From assembly GCF_030814415.1 (NCBI RefSeq), contig NZ_JAUSVB010000003.1, positions 575,779 to 639,778 of the forward strand: a stretch of DNA of 64,000 nt, in the 5' to 3' direction. Made by a program: the position numbers and the translations under genes. Within the stretch, counting starts at the first letter, position 1; the number at the start of each line of letters is the position of its first letter. This document shows positions 1 through 10,034 of the stretch, piece after piece. The notes beneath the pieces are model-generated. The model worked only from the letters and a program-made list of their open reading frames with translations. It was not told the origin of the DNA and ran no database searches. This DNA comes from Cellulomonas humilata. GTDB taxonomy: Bacteria; Actinomycetota; Actinomycetes; Actinomycetales; Cellulomonadaceae.

Positions 1-1205
1 ACGTGCTGCCGAGCGTCGTCGTCACCGACGTCGAGAAGGCCCTCGGTGACCTCGCCCGCGTCGTCCTCGAGCGGCTGCGCGAGGTCGCGCTCGAGCCCGG
101 CGGGAGCGACCTGCGCGTCGTCGGCATCACGGGGTCGGTCGGCAAGACCACGACCAAGGACCTGCTCGCCCAGCTGTGCGGGAGCGTCGGGCCGACGATC
201 GCGCCGGTTCGCTCGTTCAACAACGAGATCGGCCTGCCGCTGACGGTGCTGCGCGCCGACGAGTCGACGCGCTTCCTGGTGCTCGAGATGGGCGCCAGCG
301 GTCCGGGACACCTCACCTACCTCACCGACATCGCGCCGCCCGACGTCGCGGTCGTCCTGATCGTCGGCCACGCGCACCTCGGTGGCTTCGGGGGTATCGA
401 CGCGGTCGCCGTCGCCAAGTCCGAGATCGTGCAGGGCCTCGTCGCGGACGGGGTGGCTGTGCTCAACGCCGACGACCCGCGCGTGTCCGCGATGGCGGCG
501 CTCGCCCCCGGGGACGTCGTGACGTTCGGTGCCGCACCCGACGCGACGGTCGGTGTGCGCGACGTGCGTCTCGACCGCAGCGGGCGGGCGACGTTCACCC
601 TGGTGCGGCGGGGCGAGACCGAGCAGACCGCCGAGGTGTCCCTGCGGCTGGTCGGCGAGCACCACGTGCACAACGCCCTCGGTGCCGCGGCCGCGGCGCT
701 CGCCGTCGGGCTCGACCTGGACCAGGTGGCCGCAGGCCTCAGCGCCGCCGACGCCCTCAGCCCGCACCGCATGCACGTGGTCGACCGCCCCGACGGGGTC
801 ACCGTCGTCGACGACTCCTACAACGCCAACCCGGACTCCATGCGTGCTGCGCTCAAGGCGCTGGCCGTCCTGGCCGGACGGGACCGTCGCTCGATCGCGG
901 TGCTCGGCGAGATGCTCGAGCTGGGGCCCGGTGCCCGCGAGGCCCACGACGCCATCGGCCGCCTGTGCGTCCGGCTGAACATCGGCCTGACGATCGTGGT
1001 CGGTGAGGGCGCGCGTGCCATCCGTGACGGCGCCAACCACGAGGGCTCGTGGGGCGACGAGGTGGTGCTCGCGGACGACCTGGCCGTGGCGACCGCGTTC
1101 CTCGAGAGCGAGCTGCGGCCCGGCGACGTGGTGCTGGTGAAGTCGTCGTACGGCGCCGGACTGTGGAAGCTGGGCGACACCCTGGTCGAGGGGGGCGTCC
1201 GATGA
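1..1205 (+). CDS. murF: UDP-N-acetylmuramoyl-tripeptide--D-Ala-D-Ala ligase MurF (5' partial)
   Basis: MurF adds D-Ala-D-Ala to the UDP-MurNAc-tripeptide, the last cytoplasmic step of muropeptide synthesis. The window opens inside the gene: 400 residues are visible, against about 450-480 for the family, so the N-terminal substrate domain is missing and the GTG at 3 need not be the start. The Mur-ligase P-loop [10 protein letters not shown] lies near residue 45, followed by the central motif FNNEIGLPL and, further on, [11 protein letters not shown] in the C-terminal domain. The TGA overlaps the mraY ATG by 4 bp (ATGA), so the two are translationally coupled. Confidence 0.95.
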   Translation, partial: VLPSVVVTDVEKALGDLARVVLERLREVALEPGGSDLRVVGITGSVGKTTTKDLLAQLCGSVGPTIAPVRSFNNEIGLPLTVLRADESTRFLVLEMGASGPGHLTYLTDIAPPDVAVVLIVGHAHLGGFGGIDAVAVAKSEIVQGLVADGVAVLNADDPRVSAMAALAPGDVVTFGAAPDATVGVRDVRLDRSGRATFTLVRRGETEQTAEVSLRLVGEHHVHNALGAAAAALAVGLDLDQVAAGLSAADALSPHRMHVVDRPDGVTVVDDSYNANPDSMRAALKALAVLAGRDRRSIAVLGEMLELGPGAREAHDAIGRLCVRLNIGLTIVVGEGARAIRDGANHEGSWGDEVVLADDLAVATAFLESELRPGDVVLVKSSYGAGLWKLGDTLVEGGVR

Positions 1206-2284
1206 GGGCGGTCCTGATCTCCGGCGGGCTCGCGATGCTCATCGCGCTGCTGGGGACACCCCTGTTCATCCGGTTCCTGATCCACAAGCAGTACGGACAG
1301 TTCATCCGGCAGGACGGACCGACCGCGCACTTCACCAAGCGCGGCACCCCGACCATGGGCGGCGTCGTCATCATCGGCGCGACGCTCGCGGGCTGGGTCA
1401 GCGGCCTGATCGCGACCGGGACCCCGCCCAGCGCGTCGGCCATCCTCGTGCTCTTCCTCATGACCGGCCTGGGCGTCGTCGGGTTCCTCGACGACTTCAT
1501 CAAGATCTCCCGGCAGCGCAGCCTCGGGCTCAACGCGCGCTGGAAGATCATCGGCCAGGGCATCGTGGGCATCACGTTCGCGGTGGCGGCCCTGCAGTTC
1601 CCCAACGACAAGTTCCGCACGCCCGCGTCCACGCGGATCTCCTTCATCCGCGACACCAACCTGGACCTCGCGTTCTGGGGCGTGACCGTCGGCACCATCC
1701 TGTTCGTGATCTGGGCGAACTTCCTGATCACGGCGTGGTCCAACGCGGTGAACCTCACCGACGGCCTCGACGGTCTGGCGACCGGCGTCTCGCTCATCGT
1801 CTTCGGCGCCTACGTCATCGTCGGCGTCTGGCAGTTCAACCAGAGCTGCCAGTTCCTGGCCAGCGCCGGACCACGGTGCTACGAGACGCGGGACCCGCTG
1901 GACCTCGCGGTCGTCGCAGCGGCCATCACGGGCGCGTGCTTCGGGTTCCTGTGGTGGAACGCCAGCCCCGCCAAGATCTTCATGGGGGACACCGGCTCGC
2001 TCGCGCTCGGCGGGGCGCTCGCCGGACTCTCGATCCTCTCCCGGACCGAGATCCTCGCCGCCATCATCGGCGGACTGTTCGTGCTCGTCGTCCTGTCGGA
2101 CGTCATCCAGATCGGCTTCTTCAAGATGACCGGCAGACGGGTCTTCAAGATGGCACCGCTGCACCACCACTTCGAGCTGTCGGGGTGGGGCGAGGTGACC
2201 ATCGTGATCCGGTTCTGGATCATCGCCGGGTTGTTCGTCGCGCTCGGCGTCGGGATCTTCTACGCCGAGTGGGTGGCCGGGTAG
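1202..2284 (+). CDS. mraY: Phospho-N-acetylmuramoyl-pentapeptide-transferase MraY
   Basis: MraY transfers phospho-MurNAc-pentapeptide to undecaprenyl phosphate to give lipid I at the inner face of the membrane. The protein has 360 residues, the normal family length, and about ten hydrophobic segments. Family motifs are visible in order: GFLDDFIKI (metal-binding Asp pair), [25 protein letters not shown] and the [10 protein letters not shown] loop. The start is set at ATG 1202, which overlaps the murF stop; upstream in-frame extension is inside murF. It lies directly before murD, with no spacer. Confidence 0.96.
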   Translation: MRAVLISGGLAMLIALLGTPLFIRFLIHKQYGQFIRQDGPTAHFTKRGTPTMGGVVIIGATLAGWVSGLIATGTPPSASAILVLFLMTGLGVVGFLDDFIKISRQRSLGLNARWKIIGQGIVGITFAVAALQFPNDKFRTPASTRISFIRDTNLDLAFWGVTVGTILFVIWANFLITAWSNAVNLTDGLDGLATGVSLIVFGAYVIVGVWQFNQSCQFLASAGPRCYETRDPLDLAVVAAAITGACFGFLWWNASPAKIFMGDTGSLALGGALAGLSILSRTEILAAIIGGLFVLVVLSDVIQIGFFKMTGRRVFKMAPLHHHFELSGWGEVTIVIRFWIIAGLFVALGVGIFYAEWVAG

Positions 2285-3733
2285 GTGGCCGATCTCGTGC
2301 TGGAGGGCGCCCTGGTGGTCGTCGCCGGGCTCGGGGTCTCCGGTCGCGCCGCGGCCGAGGTGCTGGCGTCCCGCGGTGCGCGCGTGGTGCCGGTCGACGA
2401 CCACGCCGACGACGTCATCGGCTCCGCGGAGCTGCTCGAGGGGACGGTGCTGGACCGAGCGGACCTCGTCGTCGCGTCGCCCGGGCTGGCGCCGCACCAC
2501 CCGCTCCTCGTCGCCGCCCGCGAGCACGGCGTGCCGGTGTGGAGCGAGGTCGAGCTCGCCTGGCACGTGCGCGTGGACCGTGCGGACGGTGGTGGGCCGG
2601 CGCCGTGGCTCGCGGTCACCGGGACCAACGGCAAGACGACGACCGTCGGCATGCTGGAGTCGATCCTGCGGGCCGCCGGGGAGAACGCCGTGGCGGTCGG
2701 CAACGTCGGCACCCCCGTGGTGCTCGCGGCGACCGACCCGACGCTCGACGTCCTCGCGGTCGAGCTCTCGAGCTTCCAGCTGCACCACACGTCGTCGATG
2801 TCCGCGCAGGCGGCCGCGGTGCTCAACGTCGCACCCGACCACCTGGACTGGCACGGGTCGCTCGACGCCTACGCGGCCGACAAGGGCCGCATCTTCGAGC
2901 GCGCCCAGGTGGCGTGCGTGTACAACCTCAGCGACCCCGCCACCGAGGACCTGGCCCGGGAGGCGGACGTCGTCGACGGCTGCGTGGCGGTCGGCTTCAC
3001 GATCGGGACGCCGCTGGTCGGCCAGGTCGGCCTGGTCGAGGACGTGCTGGTCGACCGCGGGTTCTCCCGGCTGCGGCACACGCACGCGGCCGAGCTGGGC
3101 ACGCTCGACGACCTGATGCAGCTGGCCGGGCCGGACGGCACGGTGCCGCCGCACGTCGTGGCGAACGCGCTGGCCGCGGCCGCGCTCGCCCTCGCGCACG
3201 GTGTCTCGCCGGCGGCGATCCGCGAGGGCCTGCGCGCCTACGGACCGGGGGAGCACCGCCTCGCAGGCGTCGCCGTGGTCGACGGCGCCGCCTACGTGGA
3301 CGACTCCAAGGCGACGAACGCCCACGCAGCCGCAGCAGCCCTGGGCGCGTTCCCCACGGGCAGCGTCGTGTGGATCGCGGGTGGTCTGGCCAAGGGCGCG
3401 CAGTTCGACGAGCTCGTCGCGGCCCGGCACGACCGCCTCCGGGCCGTCGTGCTGATCGGCGTCGACCGCGCGCCGTTGCGGGACGCTCTCGCCCGACACG
3501 CACCCGAGGTCCCCGTCGTCGAGGTCGACGCCGGTGAGACTGGCCCGGTGATGACCCGCGCCGTGGACGAGGCCAGGCGGCTCGCTGCCCAGCCGAGCAG
3601 CGCGCCGGGCGAGCCAGGCACAGTCACCGTCCTGCTCGCGCCCGCCTGCGCGTCGATGGACCAGTTCACGTCGTACGCCGCCCGGGGCGAGGCGTTCGCC
3701 GCCGCCGTGCGTGCGCTCGGTGGGGACGAGTGA
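2285..3733 (+). CDS. murD: UDP-N-acetylmuramoylalanine--D-glutamate ligase MurD
   Basis: MurD adds D-glutamate to UDP-MurNAc-L-Ala in the cytoplasm. It has 482 residues. An N-terminal Rossmann-like domain (GLGVSGRAAAEVL) is followed by the central ATPase domain with P-loop TGTNGKTTT near residue 117 and a C-terminal domain containing DDSKATNAHAA. The GTG start comes immediately after the mraY TAG stop, with no spacer, so it probably relies on termination-reinitiation. The gene continues the peptidoglycan precursor operon into ftsW. Confidence 0.95.
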   Translation: MADLVLEGALVVVAGLGVSGRAAAEVLASRGARVVPVDDHADDVIGSAELLEGTVLDRADLVVASPGLAPHHPLLVAAREHGVPVWSEVELAWHVRVDRADGGGPAPWLAVTGTNGKTTTVGMLESILRAAGENAVAVGNVGTPVVLAATDPTLDVLAVELSSFQLHHTSSMSAQAAAVLNVAPDHLDWHGSLDAYAADKGRIFERAQVACVYNLSDPATEDLAREADVVDGCVAVGFTIGTPLVGQVGLVEDVLVDRGFSRLRHTHAAELGTLDDLMQLAGPDGTVPPHVVANALAAAALALAHGVSPAAIREGLRAYGPGEHRLAGVAVVDGAAYVDDSKATNAHAAAAALGAFPTGSVVWIAGGLAKGAQFDELVAARHDRLRAVVLIGVDRAPLRDALARHAPEVPVVEVDAGETGPVMTRAVDEARRLAAQPSSAPGEPGTVTVLLAPACASMDQFTSYAARGEAFAAAVRALGGDE

Positions 3734-3752
3734 CGCGCCAGGAGGGGGAGCG

Positions 3753-4997
3753 ATGACGACGACCACCCCCCGCCCCGGCGCGCGTCGGTCGGCGGAGCCT
3801 GCACCGTCCACCAGCTCGCTGCTCGGCCAGTGGAACAGCGCGGTCACCAGCTACTACGTGCTCATCGGTGCGACCGCGCTCCTGCTCGTCATCGGGCTGG
3901 TCATGGTCCTGTCCAGCTCGAGCGTGGAGTCGCTCGACGACGGGCACTCGCCGTACGCGGTGTTCCTCGACCAGGCGAAGTACGCGCTCATCGGTCTGCC
4001 GCTGCTGTTCGGGCTGTCCCGGGCACCTGTGCGGTTCTTCCAGGCGATCGCCTGGCCGGCGCTCGCCTTCTCGATCGCGTTCCAGCTGACCGTGTTCACC
4101 CCGCTCGGCTGCGGCGCCGGCGGCAACCAGAACTGGGTCTGCATCGGCGGCTTCTCCGCTCAGCCGTCGGAGACCATCAAGCTCGCGCTGGCCATCTGGC
4201 TGGGCGCCGTCCTGACCCGCAAGCTGTCGCTGCTGCGGGAGTGGAAGCACGCCATGATCCCCGCGGTGCCCGTCGCGGGCATCGCGGTCCTCGTGGTCCT
4301 CGCCGGGCACGACCTCGGGACCGCGCTGGTCCTCATCCTGCTGGTCGCCGGTGCGCTGTTCGTCGCCGGGGTCCCGATGCGCATGTTCGGGTTCGCCGCG
4401 CTGCTCGCCGCGGGCCTGACGGCCCTCCTGACGATGACGAGCACCAACCGCACCGACCGGATCACGTCCTGGCTCTCGGACGAGTGCGACGCGGCGTCGT
4501 CCTGCTACCAGACGCTGCACGGCGGCTGGGGGCTGGCCAGCGGGGGCTGGGGCGGGCTGGGGCTCGGCGAGAGCCGGGAGAAGTGGTCCTACCTGCCGGC
4601 CGCGCACAACGACTTCATCTTCGCGATCCTCGGTGAGGAGCTCGGTCTCATCGGCACCCTGCTCGTCCTCGGCCTGTTCGGGCTGCTCGCGTTCGCCATG
4701 ATCCGCGTGATCCGTCGGCACCCGGACCCGTTCGTCCAGATCACCACGGGCGCGATCCTGTGCTGGATCATCGGCCAGGCGCTGGTCAACGTCGCCGTGG
4801 TCATCGGCCTGGCGCCGGTGATCGGGATCCCGCTGCCGCTGGTCTCGGCGGGCGGCTCGGCGCTGATCATGACGATGGCCGCCCTCGGCGTGCTCATCTC
4901 GTTCGCGCGCTCGGAACCGGGCGCGGCGGAGGCCCTCGCCGCGCGGCCCGGCGTGGTCCGGCGGTCCCTCGCCGTGATCGGGCGGTCCCGTGGCTGA
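3753..4997 (+). CDS. ftsW: Lipid II polymerase FtsW (SEDS family)
   Basis: FtsW is the SEDS-family glycosyltransferase that polymerises lipid II at the septum together with a class B PBP. It has 414 residues and about ten membrane segments. Characteristic stretches are LVLSSSSVESLD after the first membrane helix, the extracellular loop with GGWGLASGGWGGLGLGESREKW, the AAHNDFIFAILGEELG motif, and PLPLVSAGGSALI near the C-terminus. The start is ATG 3753 because a strong Shine-Dalgarno GGAGGGGGAG (3741-3750) precedes it. The 3' end overlaps murG by 8 bp. Confidence 0.94.
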   Translation: MTTTTPRPGARRSAEPAPSTSSLLGQWNSAVTSYYVLIGATALLLVIGLVMVLSSSSVESLDDGHSPYAVFLDQAKYALIGLPLLFGLSRAPVRFFQAIAWPALAFSIAFQLTVFTPLGCGAGGNQNWVCIGGFSAQPSETIKLALAIWLGAVLTRKLSLLREWKHAMIPAVPVAGIAVLVVLAGHDLGTALVLILLVAGALFVAGVPMRMFGFAALLAAGLTALLTMTSTNRTDRITSWLSDECDAASSCYQTLHGGWGLASGGWGGLGLGESREKWSYLPAAHNDFIFAILGEELGLIGTLLVLGLFGLLAFAMIRVIRRHPDPFVQITTGAILCWIIGQALVNVAVVIGLAPVIGIPLPLVSAGGSALIMTMAALGVLISFARSEPGAAEALAARPGVVRRSLAVIGRSRG

Positions 4998-6126
4998 CGC
5001 ACATCGTGCGCCGTCGGTACTGCTGGCTGGTGGCGGCACCGCGGGGCACGTCAACCCGCTGCTCGCGGTGGCCGACGAGCTCCAGCGGCGCCACCCGAAC
5101 GCCCGGCTGACGGTCCTCGGCACCGCCGAGGGCCTCGAGTCGCGGCTGGTCCCGGAGCACGGCCTCCCGCTGGCCGTCGTCCCGCGCGTCCCGCTGCCGC
5201 GCCGACCCACGCTCGACTGGTTCCGGCTGCCGCTGCGCCTGCGGGACGCGGTCCGTGCCGCGGGCGCCGCGATCGACGACTCCGGTGCGCAGGTGGTGGT
5301 CGGCTTCGGCGGCTACGTCGCGACGCCGGCCTACCTCGCGGCCCGCCGCCGGAAGATCCCCGTCGTCATCCACGAGCAGAACGCGCGCGCGGGCCTGGCC
5401 AACCGGCTGGGTGCCCGGTGGGCCCGTTCCGTCGCCGTGACGTTCCCCGGCACGGCGCTGCGGGGTGCGCAGGTCACCGGCCTGCCGCTGCGCGCGCCGA
5501 TCGCCCGGCTGGTCCAGCAGCGCCTCGACGACCGCGTCGGGACGCGCACCGCCGCCGCCGCGGAGCTCGGTCTCGACCCCGACCTCGCGACGCTCCTGGT
5601 GTCCGGCGGGTCGCTCGGCGCCGTGAGCGTCAACACCGCGGTCGCGGGCGCCGCCGCGGACCTGCTGGCGGCGGGCGTCCAGGTGCTGCACCTGACCGGT
5701 GCCGGCAAGGCCGACGCGGTCCGCACCGCGCTGGTCGGGGTCCCCGGCGCCGAGCGGTACCACGTGCGGGAGTACCTGACGGAGATGCAGCTGGCGCTGG
5801 CCGTGGCCGACGTCGTCGTCGGGCGCTCCGGCGCCGGCACGGTGTGCGAGCAGGCCGCGCTGGGCATCCCCGCTGTCTACGTCCCGCTGCCCATCGGCAA
5901 CGGCGAGCAGCGGCTGAACGCCGCCGCCGTGGTCGCGGCCGGCGGCGGGCTCCTGGTCGACGACGCCGACCTCGACCCCGCCTGGATCCGCGCGCACCTG
6001 CCCGTCCTGCTGGTCGGCGACGCGGCCGCGGAGACACGCGAGCGCATGGGTCAGGCCGCTGCGAGCGTCGGGGTCCGGGACGCTGCGGCACGGGTCGCCC
6101 GGTTGGTCGAGAAGGAGCTGCCGTGA
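4990..6126 (+). CDS. murG: UDP-GlcNAc:lipid I N-acetylglucosaminyltransferase MurG
   Basis: MurG converts lipid I to lipid II on the cytoplasmic membrane face. It has 378 residues and a GT-B fold: the N-terminal glycine-rich loop GGGTAGHVNPLL, then VGFGGYVATPAYLAA and IHEQNARAGLANR, and the UDP-GlcNAc-binding C-terminal half with SGGSLGAVSVN and GRSGAGTVCEQAALGIPAV. The GTG start at 4990 overlaps the ftsW 3' end by 8 bp, and the stop overlaps murC by 4 bp. Confidence 0.95.
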   Translation: MADAHRAPSVLLAGGGTAGHVNPLLAVADELQRRHPNARLTVLGTAEGLESRLVPEHGLPLAVVPRVPLPRRPTLDWFRLPLRLRDAVRAAGAAIDDSGAQVVVGFGGYVATPAYLAARRRKIPVVIHEQNARAGLANRLGARWARSVAVTFPGTALRGAQVTGLPLRAPIARLVQQRLDDRVGTRTAAAAELGLDPDLATLLVSGGSLGAVSVNTAVAGAAADLLAAGVQVLHLTGAGKADAVRTALVGVPGAERYHVREYLTEMQLALAVADVVVGRSGAGTVCEQAALGIPAVYVPLPIGNGEQRLNAAAVVAAGGGLLVDDADLDPAWIRAHLPVLLVGDAAAETRERMGQAAASVGVRDAAARVARLVEKELP

Positions 6127-7544
6127 CGGGCGAGCTGCGGCCCGCCGACCTCGGCCGCGTCCACCTCGTCGGCGTCGGCGGCGCCGGCATGTCCGCGATC
6201 GCGGCGCTGCTCGCCGCCCGCGGCGTGGTGGTCAGCGGTTCGGACGCCGCCGACGGTCCCGCGCTGCCGGCTCTGCGAGCGGCCGGCGTCGCGGTGCACG
6301 TCGGCCACGAGGCCTCGCTCGTCGACGACGTCGACACCGTCGTGATCTCGTCGGCGGTCCGGGAGTCCAACCCGGAGCTCGCCCGTGCCCGGGAGCGAGG
6401 GCTGCGGGTCCTGCACCGGTCCGAGGCGCTCGCGTCGCTCATGGTCGACCGGGACGCGGTCGCGGTGGCCGGTGCCCACGGCAAGACCACGACGTCGGCG
6501 ATGATCGCCACCGCACTGCTGCACGCGGGCGCCGACCCGTCCTTCGCGATCGGGGGGACCGTGTTCTCGGCCGACGGACCGCTCGGCGGTGGCCGGGACG
6601 GTGCCGGCCGGGCGTTCGTCGCGGAGGCCGACGAGTCCGATGGCTCGTTCCTCGCGTACGCGCCCCTGGTCGCCGTCGTGACCAACGTCGAGCCGGACCA
6701 CCTCGACCACTACGGCTCCACCGAGGCGTTCGAGGACGTGTTCGTGCAGTTCGCCGGCCGCATCCGGCCCGGTGGCACCCTCGTCGTCTGCGCCGACGAC
6801 CCTGGCGCGGCACGGCTCGTCACCCGGGTGCGCGACGAGCTCGCGGCGCGGGACGTCTCCGTCGTCACCTACGGCACGTCACCGGACGCCGACGTCGTCG
6901 TGGGCGAGCTGCGCGCCGACGCCGGGCGGTGGGCGTTCGAGCTCACGGCCGGTGACCTCACCACCACGGTCCGCCTCGCCTTCCCGGGCGCCCACAACGC
7001 GCTGAACGCCGCGGCGGCCTGGGCCGCCGCCCGGCGCCTCGGTGTGCCCGACGCCGCGGACGGTCTCGCCGAGTTCCGCGGCACCGGGCGACGTTTCGAG
7101 GACCGCGGGACGGTCGGCGGCGTCCGCGTGGTCGACGACTACTCGCACCACCCGACCGAGGTCGCGGCGCTGCTGCGCGGCGCCCGGTCGGTCGTCGGCG
7201 ACGGCCGCGTCGTCGCCCTGTTCCAGCCGCACCTGTACTCGCGCACCCGCACCTTCGCCGTCGAGTTCGGCGCCGCGTTCGACCTCGCGGACGTCGTCGT
7301 CGTCACGGACGTCTACGGCGCCCGCGAGGACCCGGACCCGACGGTCACGGGCGCGCTGATCGTGGACAACGTCCCGACGCCCGGCAAGGCGTCGTTCGTG
7401 CCGGACCGGTTCGAGGCCGCCCGTGCCGCTGCCGCTGCGGCACGCCCGGGCGACCTCGTGCTCACGGTCGGCGCAGGCGACGTGACCCTGCTGGCCGCGG
7501 TGGTGCTCGACGCGCTCGCCGGCGACGAGCGACCGGGCGCATGA
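6123..7544 (+). CDS. murC: UDP-N-acetylmuramate--L-alanine ligase MurC
   Basis: MurC adds L-alanine to UDP-MurNAc, the first amino-acid ligation of the stem peptide. It has 473 residues, with N-terminal HLVGVGGAGMSAIA (UDP-MurNAc-binding Rossmann domain), P-loop GAHGKTTTSAM, ATP-domain residues NVEPDHLDHYG, and C-terminal VVDDYSHHPTEVAALL. The start is GTG 6123, which overlaps the murG stop as GTGA. Longer upstream frames lie entirely inside murG. Confidence 0.95.
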   Translation: MTGELRPADLGRVHLVGVGGAGMSAIAALLAARGVVVSGSDAADGPALPALRAAGVAVHVGHEASLVDDVDTVVISSAVRESNPELARARERGLRVLHRSEALASLMVDRDAVAVAGAHGKTTTSAMIATALLHAGADPSFAIGGTVFSADGPLGGGRDGAGRAFVAEADESDGSFLAYAPLVAVVTNVEPDHLDHYGSTEAFEDVFVQFAGRIRPGGTLVVCADDPGAARLVTRVRDELAARDVSVVTYGTSPDADVVVGELRADAGRWAFELTAGDLTTTVRLAFPGAHNALNAAAAWAAARRLGVPDAADGLAEFRGTGRRFEDRGTVGGVRVVDDYSHHPTEVAALLRGARSVVGDGRVVALFQPHLYSRTRTFAVEFGAAFDLADVVVVTDVYGAREDPDPTVTGALIVDNVPTPGKASFVPDRFEAARAAAAAARPGDLVLTVGAGDVTLLAAVVLDALAGDERPGA

Positions 7545-8542
7545 GCCCGTCCCGCCCGGCCGGACCCCGCAACCCGGCGCCGGGCCGACCGACCGCCCCG
7601 CGCCGCACTGCCCCCACCCCGCCGTCGGCCGCGACGCCGGCATCCCGCGGCAAGCCCGTCACCGCTCCGACAGCCACCGTGCCGCAGGACGACCCGACGC
7701 CCTTCGGCCGCGCCGTGACCACCTACAGCGCCGGCGGCGCGCGCCGGTACGCGGGCCCGGTGACGCCGCCGGTCGTGTCCACCAGCTCGGTCGAGCGCTT
7801 CGCCGAGCGCTCCCGCGCCCGTCGCAACCTCGCGCGGCGCCAGGTCCTGATGGTCGCGGGCTCGACGGTCCTCGTCGGCGCGCTCGGGTGGTTGCTGTTC
7901 TTCTCGCCGGTGCTCGCCCTGGACCCGGCCCAGGTGCACATCGAGGGTGCGGGGACCGTGGTCGCGGTCGACCAGGTCCTCGACGTCGTCGGCGCGCACG
8001 CCACGACGCCGCTGCCGCGCCTCGACACGGTCCGGCTGCGTGACGAGGTGCTGGAGGTGCCCGGGGTCCGGGAGGCGCGGGTCACGCGCGAGTGGCCGCA
8101 GGGCCTCGCCGTGGTGCTCGTCGCCCGGGAACCCGTGGCCGCGGTCCCCGAGCAGCCAGGTGCTGCGACGCCCGGGGCCACGCCCGGGCAGGCGGGCTTC
8201 GCGCTCCTCGACATGGACGGCGTGCAGGTGGGCCGGGTGGATGCCGCACCCGAGGGACTGCCCGTCGTCGACGTCCCGGTGGGGGACAAGCGGACCCTCA
8301 GCGCCGTCCTGACGGTTCTCCAGCAGCTGCCCGCGGACCTGCTCGCCCAGGTGGGTGACGTCTCGGCCCGCACGCAGGACACGGTGACGATGAACCTGCG
8401 CGACGGGGTGCGGGTCGACTGGGGGAGTGCGAGCGAGACGCCGCTGAAGATCGCGGTGCTCTCGGCGCTGCGGGCGTCGCCGGCGGCCGCAGGGGCGACG
8501 GTCATCGACGTGTCCGCACCGCGCCTGCCCATCACGAAGTGA
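7541..8542 (+). CDS. ftsQ: Cell division protein FtsQ
   Basis: FtsQ is a bitopic divisome protein that links FtsB/L and later septal proteins to the Z ring. It has 333 residues: a long Pro/Ala/Arg-rich cytoplasmic tail (1-100), one membrane helix (about 102-125), then a POTRA domain starting around [16 protein letters not shown], and a C-terminal FtsQ/DivIB beta domain. The ATG overlaps the murC TGA by 4 bp. No ddl gene separates murC from ftsQ. Confidence 0.92.
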   Translation: MSPSRPAGPRNPAPGRPTAPRRTAPTPPSAATPASRGKPVTAPTATVPQDDPTPFGRAVTTYSAGGARRYAGPVTPPVVSTSSVERFAERSRARRNLARRQVLMVAGSTVLVGALGWLLFFSPVLALDPAQVHIEGAGTVVAVDQVLDVVGAHATTPLPRLDTVRLRDEVLEVPGVREARVTREWPQGLAVVLVAREPVAAVPEQPGAATPGATPGQAGFALLDMDGVQVGRVDAAPEGLPVVDVPVGDKRTLSAVLTVLQQLPADLLAQVGDVSARTQDTVTMNLRDGVRVDWGSASETPLKIAVLSALRASPAAAGATVIDVSAPRLPITK

Positions 8543-8591
8543 TCAGCCGGGCGAGATTCTTCGTCAACTCCCGACACGCGCGGCGCGGTCG

Positions 8592-8654
8592 TTGATCGAG
8601 GTCCGGGTGGCACCTAGCGTCACGCACTGACAACGCACCTGACATAACTATAAC
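8592..8654 (+). promoter_or_regulatory. Candidate ftsZ promoters P1 and P2
   Basis: Two promoter-like signals lie in the 222-bp ftsQ-ftsZ gap. P1 has TTGATC (8592-8597), 17 bp, then TAGCGT (8615-8620). P2 has CTGACA (8627-8632), 16 bp, then TATAAC (8649-8654). Separate ftsZ promoters are usual in actinobacteria. The assignment rests on motif and spacing only. Confidence 0.5.
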
Positions 8655-8669
8655 CCTCAAGTAGAGGGT
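8653..8669 (+). promoter_or_regulatory. Perfect inverted repeat upstream of ftsZ
   Basis: ACCCTCAAGTAGAGGGT has perfect 6-bp arms around a 5-bp centre. It overlaps the end of candidate P2 and lies about 95 bp before the ftsZ start. It could be an operator or a small 5'-UTR hairpin; I cannot name the factor that binds it. Confidence 0.45.
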
Positions 8670-8764
8670 GAAGGTTTCACCCCGACGCTCGTCCGCCGCC
8701 GTGCGGGCCGCGGACGGACCCCGTGGCCCCGGCCGCGACCGGCACAGAACGAGAGGCACCCACC

Positions 8765-10027
8765 GTGGCAGCTCCGCAGAACTACCTGGCGGTCATCAAG
8801 GTCGTCGGCATCGGCGGCGGCGGCGTCAACGCCGTGAACCGCATGATCGAGGTCGGCCTCAAGGGTGTCGAGTTCATCGCCGTCAACACCGACGCCCAGG
8901 CCCTGCTCATGTCGGACGCGGACGTCAAGCTCGACGTCGGCCGTGAGCTCACCCGGGGTCTCGGCGCCGGCGCCGACCCCGAGGTCGGCAAGAAGGCCGC
9001 CGAGGACCACAAGGACGAGATCGAGGACGTCCTGCGGGGCGCCGACATGGTCTTCGTCACCGCGGGCGAGGGTGGTGGCACCGGCACCGGTGGCGCGCCG
9101 GTCGTCGCGCGGATCGCGCGCTCGCTCGGCGCCCTGACCATCGGTGTGGTCACGCGGCCGTTCACGTTCGAGGGACGCCGCCGCTCGGTGCAGGCCGACT
9201 CGGGCATCGAGGCGCTGCGCGCCGAGGTCGACACGCTCATCGTCATCCCGAACGACCGGCTGCTGCAGATCTCCGACCGCTCCGTCTCGGTGCTCGACGC
9301 GTTCCACTCGGCCGACCAGGTGCTGCTGTCGGGTGTCCAGGGCATCACGGACCTGATCACCACGCCGGGCCTCATCAACCTCGACTTCGCCGACGTGAAG
9401 TCGGTCATGCAGGGTGCCGGCTCGGCCCTCATGGGCATCGGCTTCGCCCGCGGCGACGACCGCGCGGTGCAGGCGGCGGAGATGGCGATCTCGTCGCCGC
9501 TGCTCGAGGCCAGCATCGACGGCGCCCACGGGGTGCTGCTGTCCATCCAGGGCGGCTCCGACCTCGGCCTCTTCGAGATCAACGAGGCGGCGCGACTGGT
9601 CCAGGAGGCCGCGCACCCCGAGGCCAACATCATCTTCGGCGCGGTCATCGACGACGCCCTCGGCGACGAGGTGCGGGTGACGGTGATCGCCGCCGGCTTC
9701 GACTCGGGCTCGCCGACGGTCCGCCGCGACGCGCGCGCGCTGGGTCAGGTCAGTGGCAACTCCGCCCGGCAGGTGCCGTCGGTCGCCCCGCGCGTCCCCA
9801 CGCCGCGTCCGGTGCTCGACCCGGAGGAGCAGCTGGTGCCCGTCGGCGCGTACAGCACCCAGAACCACGCCGCCCCGACGCAGCCCGACGTCCCGGCCTT
9901 CCTGTCCACCGACGCCGAGCCGACGCCCATCACCGGCGCGCTGGAGGTGCCCCGGATCTTCACCGAGGACGCTCCCCGTCGTGACCGTGACCGCGACGAG
10001 CTGGACGTGCCCGACTTCCTCAAGTAG
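8765..10027 (+). CDS. ftsZ: Cell division GTPase FtsZ
   Basis: FtsZ is the tubulin-like GTPase that forms the cytokinetic ring. It has 420 residues. The nucleotide-binding glycines [13 protein letters not shown] lie at the N-terminus, the tubulin signature [10 protein letters not shown] in the middle, and the T7-loop region [12 protein letters not shown] follows. A variable linker leads to the C-terminal peptide [10 protein letters not shown], which binds SepF and other partners. I chose GTG 8765, giving the actinobacterial N-terminus [12 protein letters not shown], preceded by the Shine-Dalgarno GAGAGG (8751-8756), rather than an ATG 42 bp upstream. Confidence 0.97.
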   Translation: MAAPQNYLAVIKVVGIGGGGVNAVNRMIEVGLKGVEFIAVNTDAQALLMSDADVKLDVGRELTRGLGAGADPEVGKKAAEDHKDEIEDVLRGADMVFVTAGEGGGTGTGGAPVVARIARSLGALTIGVVTRPFTFEGRRRSVQADSGIEALRAEVDTLIVIPNDRLLQISDRSVSVLDAFHSADQVLLSGVQGITDLITTPGLINLDFADVKSVMQGAGSALMGIGFARGDDRAVQAAEMAISSPLLEASIDGAHGVLLSIQGGSDLGLFEINEAARLVQEAAHPEANIIFGAVIDDALGDEVRVTVIAAGFDSGSPTVRRDARALGQVSGNSARQVPSVAPRVPTPRPVLDPEEQLVPVGAYSTQNHAAPTQPDVPAFLSTDAEPTPITGALEVPRIFTEDAPRRDRDRDELDVPDFLK

Positions 10028-10034
10028 CCGGGCC

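Noticed and set aside
818..3847. A 1009-codon open frame on the minus strand across mur genes
   Set aside because: It is antisense to murF, mraY, murD and ftsW, has low-complexity Arg/Asp/Gly-rich translation and no domain. High GC removes stop codons in the opposite frame.
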